From the NCBI GenBank assembly GCA_902479075.1, contig CABSNK010000009.1, positions 1 to 64,000 of the forward strand: a DNA stretch of 64,000 nt. Reading direction: 5' to 3'. Positions 25,328 to 33,559 of this stretch are shown here, piece by piece; the stretch's first letter is position 1, and each line of letters opens with the position of its first letter. The notes beneath the pieces were generated by a model. That model was given only the letters and a program-made list of their open reading frames with translations. It ran no database searches and had not been told where the DNA came from. The stretch comes from an uncultured Collinsella sp. (lineage in GTDB: Bacteria; Actinomycetota; Coriobacteriia; Coriobacteriales; Coriobacteriaceae). The translations under genes and the position numbers were made by a program.

Positions 25328-26337
25328 ATCGTCCTCCTGAGCTGTTCGACCGCGTCGAGCAGACGATCTTCTTTGTAATCTGCTTTTGCGCAAGCAACGT
25401 ATAAGGAAAACGGGTCGACACACTGCAAACCAGTCGCGTCAAAACTAATATCGGACGGCGCGTCCACGGGATACGACCAGACCTCAATCACAACTGCCGC
25501 CGGTTCGTACCACTGAGCCTCCAGCCATCTGTCGCCCATATGCTCTTTCAAGGCCTCTAGCTGATATTTTTCGAGAGCAATGGTTGGAGCAGAGTCTTCA
25601 TGGGCAAGGTCGGACATATAGCTAAGGGCAGACACACCGGAAAGCAGCGCATCAACGGCACGTAGCTCTGTTCTCTCGATAACCTTCTTGAGCCGGATTC
25701 GCTCTAAAACTGGCGTGCGAAGATAGTCCTCAAACCCATCTAGCAACGTCTCGGTCGACAGCCCGGCGTCACACAATATACGCTTTTTGCCGTCCCGCAT
25801 AATCAACCCAGGAGCTATAGCGGCGATTTCCGAAAGATAGCCGCTGACGCTTGCCGCGCTTTTGCCACACAGACGCGCTAGGTCGCCGGCGGAGCAGTCA
25901 ACCCATCGTCCCGCAATGAGATTTAGGACGATTCGTTGAGATTGGGACGAAAGCGGAGCAGCGGGAGAAGCACCCAGCACTTCATCGGAAATAACGGCTC
26001 CGATAAACGGCAGGAACGCATTTCGCTCATCTCGGATATATGCGATTCCCTCCGAAGAAAGCGCGCGCATAAAACCTAAATCCATAGCATCCCAGCAAAT
26101 TGCCACCGGACGAGCATCTAACGTAAGCACTGCATTGACGAGATTTCGCGCCGAAATGACACTGGGCGGTTCTTTAGGTTCCGCAACAATAAAACGGCCC
26201 TGCTCAGACATGCCAAGCCGTGCCAAGCGAAGCGAATACCGCTCAAGATACATGCGAGGAATCTGCATCTCAACTGGCTCCGGGTCGATGGCGAGCTCTA
26301 AAGAGAAGAGTCTTTTTGGGAGACAATTTAGCAGCAT
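25315..26337 (-). CDS. AbiEi-like antitoxin / HTH regulator
   Basis: 340 aa. ATG 26337 has AAAGGGTGA upstream. A winged-helix-like segment lies centrally (CSAGDLARLCGKSAASVSGY), followed by an AbiEi-like C-terminal region. Together with the overlapping nucleotidyltransferase it forms a likely type IV module with autoregulation. The order (regulator first, toxin second) is usual. The HTH lies in mid-protein rather than at the N-terminus, so this is a divergent member or a different family. Confidence 0.6.
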   Translation of the reverse strand: MLLNCLPKRLFSLELAIDPEPVEMQIPRMYLERYSLRLARLGMSEQGRFIVAEPKEPPSVISARNLVNAVLTLDARPVAICWDAMDLGFMRALSSEGIAYIRDERNAFLPFIGAVISDEVLGASPAAPLSSQSQRIVLNLIAGRWVDCSAGDLARLCGKSAASVSGYLSEIAAIAPGLIMRDGKKRILCDAGLSTETLLDGFEDYLRTPVLERIRLKKVIERTELRAVDALLSGVSALSYMSDLAHEDSAPTIALEKYQLEALKEHMGDRWLEAQWYEPAAVVIEVWSYPVDAPSDISFDATGLQCVDPFSLYVACAKADYKEDRLLDAVEQLRRTICQK

Positions 26338-26353
26338 GTCCAATCACCCTTTT

Positions 26354-26412
26354 AATTTCAGTTACATTTTAGTATCTATCTGAAATTATACTGAATCGTA
26401 TAAAACGCTCAA
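26354..26412 (-). promoter_or_regulatory. Promoter and candidate operator of the AbiE-like pair
   Basis: On the minus strand TTGAGC (26412-26407), a 16-base spacer and TATAAT (26390-26385) form a good promoter. AATTTCAG (26354-26361) and CTGAAATT (26380-26387) form an inverted repeat that overlaps the -10 box and could be the autoregulatory site. Confidence 0.6.
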
Positions 26413-26447
26413 TCCCTAAAGTTCTAAGAAACAGTCTAAATCGCAAT

Positions 26448-26485
26448 AAGGGGATCCCCGCTCATCAAACGGGAGAGCCCCTACT
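26448..26485. terminator. Terminator hairpin, copy 2
   Basis: Near copy of the hairpin at 24498-24535, same orientation, sharing CATCAAACGGGAGAGCCCCT. It lies between the toxin-antitoxin promoter and palindrome copy B, and can terminate pcrA. Confidence 0.8.
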
Positions 26486-26580
26486 CATACCTATCTATCA
26501 GCCCACCCGGCTCTCCAGACTAAAAAGCGAACGAGCAGAGCGACGCTCGCAAGCTGTGGGCCGAAACACCACAAGGAAGA

Positions 26581-26693
26581 GGGCGCGCCGGGGCTTTGGT
26601 CGATCGCGAGTTCCGCACGAGCCGGAGAGCACTTAATGTGCTCTCCGTGCGAGCAGGACTGTCCGAGCAGGCGACCAAAGCCCCGGTGCGCCC
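26581..26693. repeat. Large palindrome, copy B (inverted relative to copy A)
   Basis: Core 26595-26679 is identical, in inverted orientation, to the core of copy A over 85 bases. The arms 26581-26594 and 26680-26693 pair with each other (one mismatch) but not with those of copy A. It begins 15 bases after the pcrA stop. Confidence 0.93.
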
Positions 26694-26707
26694 GGTCACC
26701 CTTGCAG

Positions 26708-29611
26708 TTAGGCATTCAGTTTGACGATCGGAGCGAATCCCTTCATAAGCTTTTTGGTCTGGCCGGTCTTTTCGAATTGAACCTCGATCATGTCTCCAGC
26801 GACCGAGATCACGGTACCCGTGCCAAAGGTCTTGTGGCTCACGGTATCGCCCGCGGCAAAGTCCTGCGATGCACTGGCGCGATCGACCTTGCGCTCCACC
26901 GTCGGGGACACCTTGGACGACGGCTTTTTGGCTCGCGGCGCGCCCGAACCAAAGGTCGAGGCAACACGGCCGGCGTCGGGCGAGACCCCACGATGGCGCT
27001 CGGTCCCATAGCTGCTACCGCCAAAGAAGTCGTCAAAGCTCGATCCGCCGCGCGAACCGGAACCGCCGGTCGAGCGCGTATGCGAGCCAAACACCTTGCC
27101 GCCGTACATATCCGAGCCCATGCCCGAGCCAAAGGTGCCGTGACGGTCGCCGCGCTTCTCCCAGCCCGTGCCTTCAAAACCGGCAGAACCGATACCGCTA
27201 AACTCGATATCCTCAAACGGAATCTCATTAAGGAAGCGCGAGCGCGGGTTGGCAGAGGTCGAGCCGTAGGTGCGGCGCGTGGCCGCATAGGTCAGGAACA
27301 GGCGCTTACGGGCGCGCGTGATGGCAACGTAGGCCAGGCGACGCTCCTCCTCGAGCTTGCCCGGGTCATCGCTGCCGCCAAAGTCGTGCACGTGCGGGAA
27401 GATGCCCTCCTCCATGCCGGCCACGAACACCGCCGGGAACTCCAGGCCCTTGGCGGAGTGGATGGTCATCATGGTGATGGCATGCGTCTCACCGGCCAGG
27501 GAATCCAAGTCGGAGCGCAGGGCCAGCCACTCCATGAGTGCCGGCAGCGCCTTACAGGTGAGCGGACCGTAGGTGCGCTCGATCTCGTCGGCATGCACGG
27601 CACCCGCCGGCATCTCCGTCGGCGCGGCATACGCGTTGCCCGCGATGGCGGCGGCCAGGGCATCCTGCGGCGAGAGCGCCGGGGCGGCTAGGCTATCGAG
27701 CGGATTGGAGCCCGCGGCATCGCGTGCACCGACGAGCGCCTCAAACGAGGATGCCGGGGCGGACGGCCCCGGTTCGGGCGCGGGCGCGCTCACCACGACG
27801 GGCTCGGGCTCGGCGCCGGCAGGCACGTCGGCAACACCGGCTGCGCGCAGCTCTTCTAGGCTCTCGAGCGTACCCTCGATATCCTCGTGCGTCTCCTCAA
27901 ATTCGGCGGCGACGCCCAGGAATTCCTGGATGTTCTCGGCACGGCTCTCGGACTCCATGGTGCCCTCGGCGCGGAAAGCCTGCAGCAGGCCCGTCTTATC
28001 GACAATCATCTCGACGACGTCCTTGAGCTCGCCGTCCATGCGGCGACCCTCGCGCACTAGCGAGACAAAGCTCGACAGGCCATTGCGCACCTTGGCGCTA
28101 AACATGCCGGTCTCGGCGCACGCGATCTCGCAAGCCTGGAAGAACGAGCAGCGGTTGTCGCGCGCCAGCTGCTCGATCTTTTGGATCGAGGTGGAGCCGA
28201 TGCCGCGACGTGGTGTGTTGATGACGCGTTTGACGCTCATCTCGTCGGCCGGGTTCACGATCATCTTAAGGTAGGCCATGACGTCGCGGATCTCGGCACG
28301 GTCGAAGAATCGCGTGCCGCCCACGATCTTGTAGGGCACGCCCGCGCGCAGGAACATATCTTCGAGAATACGCGACTGGGCGTTGGTACGGTAGAACACG
28401 GCGATGTCGTCGTAACTCGTGCCTTTGGCATGCAGTTTCTCGATCTCACCGGCAATCCAGCGGCCCTCGTCGCGCTCATCGCTCGCCTGGAAGGCCTGAA
28501 TCTTCTCGCCATCGCCCTCGGCCGTAAACAGGCGCTTGTCCTTGCGCTGCGAGTTGTGGCGCACCACGGCATTGGCGGCGCTCAGGATGTGACCCGTGGA
28601 ACGATAGTTCTGCTCCAGCTTGACGGTCTTGCAGTTTTTAAAGTCCTTCTCAAAGTCCAGGATATTGGTGATGTCGGCGCCGCGCCAGCTGTAAATGGAC
28701 TGGTCATCGTCGCCCACGACCATGAGGTTTTGGTACTTGGCGGCCAGCAGGTTGGCGATTTCGTACTGGACGTGGTTGGTGTCCTGATACTCGTCGACGC
28801 TAATGTAGCGGAAACGCTCTTGGTACTTGTCGAGCACCTCAGGGCGGGTGCGCAGCAGCTCGAGCGTGCGCACGAGAAGGTCGTCGAAGTCCATCGCATT
28901 GGCGGCGCGCAGGCGGCGCTCCAGCTCCAAGTAGACCTGTGCGGCCTTTTTATCGTTGGGGCTATCGGCGGACTTGAGCATGTCCTCGGGGCCGATCATG
29001 GCGTTTTTGGCCGAGCTGATCTTGCTGCGGATCATGTTGATGGGGAACTGCTTTTGCTCGATGCCGAGCGCCTGCATAATGTCACGCACCATGCGCTTTG
29101 AGTCATCGTCGTCGTAGATGGTGAACTGGCCGGTGTAGCCCAGCAGGTCAGCGTCCTCGCGCAGCATGCGCACACACATGGCATGGAAGGTGCACACCCA
29201 CATGCCACGGGTGCCGCTGGGGATGAGCGCTGCCAGACGCTCGCGCATCTCTGCCGCGGCCTTGTTGGTAAACGTAATGGCAAGAACCTGCCAAGGCTTA
29301 ACACCCAGGTCGCCGAGCATATGTGCGATGCGGAAGGTCAAGACGCGGGTCTTGCCCGATCCGGCGCCGGCGAGCACCAGCAACGGACCCTCGGTGGACA
29401 GGACCGCCTCGCGCTGGGCGGGATTCAGGCTGTCGATGTCGACGAGCGGCTTGGCGGGCTTGGGCGCCGGCGCGGGAGCGTCGTAGATGTCGAGCGGAAC
29501 GAGCTCGGGCTCCGGCGCAGCGGGAGCGGTGTATGCATCGAGCGGCACGGGTTCCGGCGCGGGCGGCACGGGTACCGCGGCGTTCTTTTCCCAGGGCAAG
29601 GGCTGGGTCAT
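26708..29611 (-). CDS. pcrA: ATP-dependent DNA helicase PcrA/UvrD
   Basis: 967 aa, longer than the usual 720-750. Walker A AGAGSGKTRV (81-90), DEYQDTN, and TIHSAKGLEFPAVFVAGMEE are superfamily 1 motifs. Extra length comes from a Pro-rich N-terminus with a repeated PLDxY motif, an Ala/Pro-rich insert of about 90 aa within domain 2B, and a Gly/Ser-rich linker before the C-terminal Tudor-like domain (GDTVSHKTFGTGTVISV). It acts 3'-5' in repair and fork restart. ATG 29611 has AGGAG; an open extension to 29695 has none. Confidence 0.94.
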   Translation of the reverse strand: MTQPLPWEKNAAVPVPPAPEPVPLDAYTAPAAPEPELVPLDIYDAPAPAPKPAKPLVDIDSLNPAQREAVLSTEGPLLVLAGAGSGKTRVLTFRIAHMLGDLGVKPWQVLAITFTNKAAAEMRERLAALIPSGTRGMWVCTFHAMCVRMLREDADLLGYTGQFTIYDDDDSKRMVRDIMQALGIEQKQFPINMIRSKISSAKNAMIGPEDMLKSADSPNDKKAAQVYLELERRLRAANAMDFDDLLVRTLELLRTRPEVLDKYQERFRYISVDEYQDTNHVQYEIANLLAAKYQNLMVVGDDDQSIYSWRGADITNILDFEKDFKNCKTVKLEQNYRSTGHILSAANAVVRHNSQRKDKRLFTAEGDGEKIQAFQASDERDEGRWIAGEIEKLHAKGTSYDDIAVFYRTNAQSRILEDMFLRAGVPYKIVGGTRFFDRAEIRDVMAYLKMIVNPADEMSVKRVINTPRRGIGSTSIQKIEQLARDNRCSFFQACEIACAETGMFSAKVRNGLSSFVSLVREGRRMDGELKDVVEMIVDKTGLLQAFRAEGTMESESRAENIQEFLGVAAEFEETHEDIEGTLESLEELRAAGVADVPAGAEPEPVVVSAPAPEPGPSAPASSFEALVGARDAAGSNPLDSLAAPALSPQDALAAAIAGNAYAAPTEMPAGAVHADEIERTYGPLTCKALPALMEWLALRSDLDSLAGETHAITMMTIHSAKGLEFPAVFVAGMEEGIFPHVHDFGGSDDPGKLEEERRLAYVAITRARKRLFLTYAATRRTYGSTSANPRSRFLNEIPFEDIEFSGIGSAGFEGTGWEKRGDRHGTFGSGMGSDMYGGKVFGSHTRSTGGSGSRGGSSFDDFFGGSSYGTERHRGVSPDAGRVASTFGSGAPRAKKPSSKVSPTVERKVDRASASQDFAAGDTVSHKTFGTGTVISVAGDMIEVQFEKTGQTKKLMKGFAPIVKLNA

Positions 29612-29760
29612 GGGCGACTCCTCATCTGACGGACGGCGCGCCTGCGGGCGGCGCCATAGTTTGAGCCGTACCAGTATACCGAGCCGCGCGGACACCGACG
29701 CAAATCACACCACGACTCCGTGCGCCACCGTCAGGCCCGCCCCAGCGGATTTGGAGCAAT

Positions 29761-29781
29761 GGGGTCAGGTTACTTTGCACC
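29761..29781. repeat. GGGTC repeat, exact match to 17390-17410
   Basis: Begins GGGGTCAGGTTAC and ends TTTGCACC. Identical over 21 bases to the reverse complement of 17390-17410, in the gap between pcrA and uppP. No palindromic partner arm is obvious here, so it may be a partial copy. Confidence 0.75.
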
Positions 29782-29857
29782 AATCTATTGACAATCACGA
29801 AACCGCCGATGTCATGGCAGCAGCAGCGAGCGGCGGCCAGGGCGAACAAATTGGCAT

Positions 29858-29901
29858 GAAAAGAGGGCGGCATAGACCTTTTGGCCATGCCACCCTCTTT
29901 G
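29858..29901 (-). terminator. Terminator of uppP
   Basis: AAAGAGGGTGGCAT (minus strand, 29900-29887) pairs with ATGCCGCCCTCTTT and is followed by TTTTC. The remaining gap to pcrA (29612-29757) shows nothing else I can name. Confidence 0.75.
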
Positions 29902-29944
29902 AATGACAAGTTGTCGTTCTGGCCGCCGCGCAGCGTCAACCAAG

Positions 29945-30919
29945 TTACAGGCCGAGCATAGGCTCCAGGACAAAGAAGTACGCGAGTACCACGATGCCCA
30001 GGATGATGCGGTAGACGCCGAAGCACTTGAAGTCGTGACGGCGGACGAAGCCCATAAGCCACTTGATGGCGATAAGCGACACCACAAAGGCGACGATGCA
30101 GCCCACGCCCAGGATGGCGATCTCGTTGGTGCCGAACGTGCCGCCCTTAATAAAGTACTTGACCAGCTTGAGCGCGCTCGCGCCAAACATAACGGGAATA
30201 GCCAGGAAGAACGTGAACTTAGACGCCACCGAGCGCGTGCAGCCCAGCAGCAGGCCGCCGATGATCGTGGAGCCGGAGCGCGATGTGCCCGGAATCAGCG
30301 AAAGCACCTGGAAGCAACCGATACCCAGCGCGGTCTTCCAGCTCAGATCCTCGAGCGTAGTGATGGAGCCAAAGTCCAGGTTATCGTCATCGTCTGAAGC
30401 GGCAGCCGCAGCGGGCGTGGCAAAATGCGCACCAGCGGGGCGTCCGCCCGCCACCACGGCACGCGAACCAAACGAACCGGCAAGAGCGGCCTGGTCGCGC
30501 TTGTTCGCGCGCCAGTTCTCGATCACGATAAACAGCACGCCGTACACAATGAGCGCCAGCGCCACGACGGGAGCATTGTAGAAATGCTCCTCCATCCAGT
30601 CGTTAAGCGGCAGACCGATCGCCGCGGCGGGAATGCAGCCGAGCACAATCTTGCCCCACAGCACCCAGGTGTCGCGACGGCCCTCCTTGCCTTTGCTGGG
30701 AGAAAACGGGTTGAGGTCGTAAAAAAACAGGACGCAGACGGCCAAAATGGCGCCAAGCTGAATCACGACCAGAAACATATTCCAGAACGTCTCGCTCACG
30801 TTCATCTTGACGAACTCGTCCACCAAGATCATGTGACCGGTCGACGAAACAGGCAACCATTCGGTGATGCCCTCGACCAGGCCCATGAAGGCAGATTTTA
30901 GAAGCTCGATGATATCCAA
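29945..30919 (-). CDS. uppP: Undecaprenyl-diphosphatase UppP/BacA
   Basis: 324 aa, multispan membrane protein. Catalytic motifs EGITEWLPVSSTGH (17-30) and PGTSRSGSTIIGG. It recycles the undecaprenyl carrier for the cell wall and can confer bacitracin tolerance. I chose TTG 30919 because AGGGGG lies upstream and the family begins exactly here; the frame extends to 31168 without homology. A loop of about 50 residues with an acidic DDDDNLDFG is inserted mid-protein. Confidence 0.92.
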   Translation of the reverse strand: MDIIELLKSAFMGLVEGITEWLPVSSTGHMILVDEFVKMNVSETFWNMFLVVIQLGAILAVCVLFFYDLNPFSPSKGKEGRRDTWVLWGKIVLGCIPAAAIGLPLNDWMEEHFYNAPVVALALIVYGVLFIVIENWRANKRDQAALAGSFGSRAVVAGGRPAGAHFATPAAAAASDDDDNLDFGSITTLEDLSWKTALGIGCFQVLSLIPGTSRSGSTIIGGLLLGCTRSVASKFTFFLAIPVMFGASALKLVKYFIKGGTFGTNEIAILGVGCIVAFVVSLIAIKWLMGFVRRHDFKCFGVYRIILGIVVLAYFFVLEPMLGL

Positions 30920-31166
30920 AGGGACCCCCTCGTTAGACACCCGCCGATATTGTTCTGCGGACGGTGCGGGCGATGTCCCATTATCAACCGTTGGCGGCGC
31001 GCCTGCGCCTACCCTTACCAAAAAACTCGCCCGTTCACAGAATTGCGAGCGGTCAAACCCAAATCCTTGGGTATAACTGCAACAAGATAAAGTGTCCGGC
31101 GGCCACGCATCCGCGCCCGCCCGATGCACGAGCCCCACGCCCGTGCGATAGACCAAGGAGGAAACC

Positions 31167-31604
31167 ATGAACGAGGGCTACACCAAGGTATTTGTTTCAC
31201 TCGACGGTACTGAGCAGCAGGATTTTGTGCTCGCACGCGCCATCAAGGTCGCCGCGAACAACGGCGCCAAGCTGATCATCGGCCACGTTATCGATTCCAC
31301 GGCGCTCGAGAGCGCCGGTTCCTATCCGGTCGATCTGGTCAACGGTCTAGAGGAGGCATTTAAGAACTCCATCGCCAAGCAGCTCGAAGAGGCCAAGGCC
31401 AATCCCGATATTCCCGAGGTCGAGGTCATGATTCGCGCCGGCCGTATTCGCGAGACGCTCAAGGACGAGATGCTCGACGTGGTCAAGCCCGACCTGGTGC
31501 TCTGCGGCGCGCGCGGCCTGTCCTCGATCAAGTATGCGCTCCTGGGTTCGATTTCGACGTTCCTGCTACGCAACACCGACTGCGACATCTTGGTCGTGAA
31601 ATAG
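31167..31604 (+). CDS. Universal stress protein family
   Basis: 145 aa, one Usp domain. The ATP-binding-type motif GARGLSSIKYALLGSIS near the C-terminus follows the G-2x-G-9x-G(S/T) pattern. ATG 31167 has AAGGAGG. A TATAAC (about 31070) may be its -10 box. Cytosolic; the specific stress is unknown. Confidence 0.9.
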   Translation: MNEGYTKVFVSLDGTEQQDFVLARAIKVAANNGAKLIIGHVIDSTALESAGSYPVDLVNGLEEAFKNSIAKQLEEAKANPDIPEVEVMIRAGRIRETLKDEMLDVVKPDLVLCGARGLSSIKYALLGSISTFLLRNTDCDILVVK

Positions 31605-31618
31605 GTTCCTTCCCGCCG

Positions 31619-31708
31619 GCGCAAGGCCTGCGGGGTTATCACGCCGACGTCCTCGCCGCTTCGCGGCTGCGGGATGTCGGCTTAGATAACCCCTCCCGGC
31701 CTTGCGCC
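31619..31708. repeat. Large imperfect palindrome F
   Basis: About 90 bases foldable end to end: GGCGCAAGGCC pairs with GGCCTTGCGCC, GGGGTTATC with GATAACCCC, then GCCGAC and GCCGC inner stems around a TTC loop. It starts 15 bases after the usp stop. Single copy in this window. Confidence 0.85.
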
Positions 31709-31749
31709 TTCGTCACCGTACTTCAGCGAGTTATCTGATAGAAAAATGG

Positions 31750-31780
31750 CGTGCCGCCCCGTTTGGGGCGGCACGTTTTG
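31750..31780 (+). terminator. Intrinsic terminator after usp
   Basis: GTGCCGCCCC pairs with GGGGCGGCAC around GTTT and is followed by GTTTTGTTT. A partial repeat GGGCGGCACGTTTT follows immediately. Confidence 0.85.
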
Positions 31781-31799
31781 TTTGGGCGGCACGTTTTTG

Positions 31800-33092
31800 T
31801 TATAAGGCGATCCTGCTTAAACGAGCTTGCACTTCTGGAATGATCTTCTCGAACATTACCTCCGCCTCGGGAAAACCCTCTTCTTTGAGACCGCGCGCCG
31901 CGTCTCTTAGCGCGTCTGGAACCTCATTGCAGGTATCAGCAATCATTCCGGCGACAATTCCCCCGGGCAAACCCGCCTCAATCATTTGGCTCATCACCGA
32001 CCCACGCGTTACGTCGTCAATCTTGCGGCTCCCACCAAACGAGACGCCCATCTCACGAACGAGACTGGGGTAAACCGTTGTGGACAGCACGTCATAGAGC
32101 GGCGCCAACCTCACCTGCTTCCAACTTTCGTCCCATACGAGCGACCAGTTCTTTAGATGGTTATCACAGTTACCTACGGCATAGTCGAACAGCTGGTTAT
32201 AGCCGACAAGGAACCTGTCCTCCATTTGATTCGTCGACGCCCTTCGCACCGCATCGACGATAAGCCCCAGGTAATTGACGCCCGTCGGCTCATATTTAAG
32301 CTCACGCGAGATGCCCTTGGCCTGACAAACATCTTCCTGGTGCAAACGGTATGGAATTGGCAATCCGTCAACCGAGCGTCCGGTATCAGGCGTTACTCGG
32401 TCAAATCGTTTCACGGCGATAATTGGCTCGGCATCCTCAACTCGGATAAGAAAGCACTCTTCGGCCGATAGGTCCATCAGAGAGGCGGCTCTCACGCACA
32501 TCGCTTCGCACACTGTCTCGCCCGGGAACGTTTTCGACCCTGCCTTGAGAATGTGTGTGGATGGGGCCGCTCCATGAGGCAGGTACCATCCACCACATGG
32601 GTCATCACCCGTATGGTAGAGACCGACCTTCGCCTGAGCACCTGCAAGGGAGATTCGACTCTCTAGCGTTAAATCAAAAGCAATCTCCGCCGGTGCGTAT
32701 GCCAGTCCGCTTAGCTGTTCCGCATCTATCTCTTCATAGCCCATTTCGAGACCGTCGGCCGAAGGCTCTCGCGTCAAAACCAGAGCGCCGACAGGTTCGT
32801 CGCGGACCAAATCGAGCACCTTAAAGTAATCTCCGCGTTCCGCTCGCGCCCTTTTCTCAAGGTCCCTGTTGAGCTGCCCCTCCGGAATGATGCCGGAGAA
32901 AAAGGAACCCGTTGCGTCCGGACTAAATGTCTCGGCCGACAACGGCAGCGAGATCGAAATCGGCGCCGCATCACCGCTCTCGAGATATTTGGGGCTATAG
33001 GTGAATATCGGAAACCCCGCATTTTCCTCCAATATGCCAACCGGCTGGTAAGACCCATTAAACTCACGGTGAACGAACAGCGTGCCATCCAT
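31800..33092 (-). CDS. hipA: HipA family toxin kinase
   Basis: 430 aa, usual length. N-terminal HipA_N domain (FFSGIIPEGQLNRDLEKRA), loop SLAGAQAKVGLY (around 150), catalytic region DYAVGNCDNHLKNWSLVWD and metal site LAPLYDVLST. HipA kinases phosphorylate tRNA synthetases and induce dormancy. The start overlaps the hipB stop as TAATG. No key residue is visibly lost, so it is probably active. Confidence 0.92.
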   Translation of the reverse strand: MDGTLFVHREFNGSYQPVGILEENAGFPIFTYSPKYLESGDAAPISISLPLSAETFSPDATGSFFSGIIPEGQLNRDLEKRARAERGDYFKVLDLVRDEPVGALVLTREPSADGLEMGYEEIDAEQLSGLAYAPAEIAFDLTLESRISLAGAQAKVGLYHTGDDPCGGWYLPHGAAPSTHILKAGSKTFPGETVCEAMCVRAASLMDLSAEECFLIRVEDAEPIIAVKRFDRVTPDTGRSVDGLPIPYRLHQEDVCQAKGISRELKYEPTGVNYLGLIVDAVRRASTNQMEDRFLVGYNQLFDYAVGNCDNHLKNWSLVWDESWKQVRLAPLYDVLSTTVYPSLVREMGVSFGGSRKIDDVTRGSVMSQMIEAGLPGGIVAGMIADTCNEVPDALRDAARGLKEEGFPEAEVMFEKIIPEVQARLSRIAL

Positions 33093-33382
33093 TACTTCCC
33101 CCTCACCTTCAGAATAAAATCAACATCCACGATGGAGGCGTAATCGAAAATGACACCAATTTCGACCGTTGTCCGCCCCCGTTCGATATCACCAATCACA
33201 CGAAGGCTGCGACCCGTCATAGTCGCGACGTCACGTTGAGTCAAGCCGAGCTCACGCCTTCTGAGCCTAAGGGCCTTCCCCATCTCGGCGGGATCGAAAA
33301 CCGTGCGCTCCGAGAAAGCGACTTCCGACGGTTTGAGCTTGATGCGCCCATCCAGCTTTTTAATCGTTGTCACCGTTCTCAT
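33092..33382 (-). CDS. hipB: HipB family antitoxin, HTH DNA-binding protein
   Basis: 96 aa. Cro/CI-type HTH in MGKALRLRRRELGLTQRDVATMTGRSLRVIGDIERG (split here: LGLTQRDVATMTG then SLRVIGDIERG). ATG 33382 has GGAGG upstream; the open extension to 33442 has none. It neutralises HipA and represses its own operon. Three 19-bp repeats upstream are the probable operators. Confidence 0.9.
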   Translation of the reverse strand: MRTVTTIKKLDGRIKLKPSEVAFSERTVFDPAEMGKALRLRRRELGLTQRDVATMTGRSLRVIGDIERGRTTVEIGVIFDYASIVDVDFILKVRGK

Positions 33383-33394
33383 GACGCCTCCAGC

Positions 33395-33494
33395 TATATT
33401 CCTGTCCGTGAACTTAGTATAAAACTGTAGCACTATGTTCATGTACGGGAATATAGTGTTGACTACATTAGCAATGTTCCCGTTCAGGAATATA
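33395..33494. promoter_or_regulatory. Three HipB operator-like repeats
   Basis: Nineteen-base sites with consensus GTTCNNGTNCNGGAATATA lie at 33395-33413 (inverted), 33437-33455 and 33476-33494 (both direct; starts 39 bp apart). They cover the hipBA promoter region, from 13 bases upstream of hipB. Multi-site cooperative repression is known for HipB; binding here is inferred. Confidence 0.75.
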
Positions 33495-33559
33495 GCTGCT
33501 GAAAAGCCTGATTTCTTCTTACATGGGAAGATCCTGAACGGCTACGCCATACGGGCTGA

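Noticed and set aside
26636..27691. Long plus-strand frame opposite pcrA
   Set aside because: Antisense to clear helicase sequence; Arg/Ala-rich composition typical of GC-rich shadow frames.
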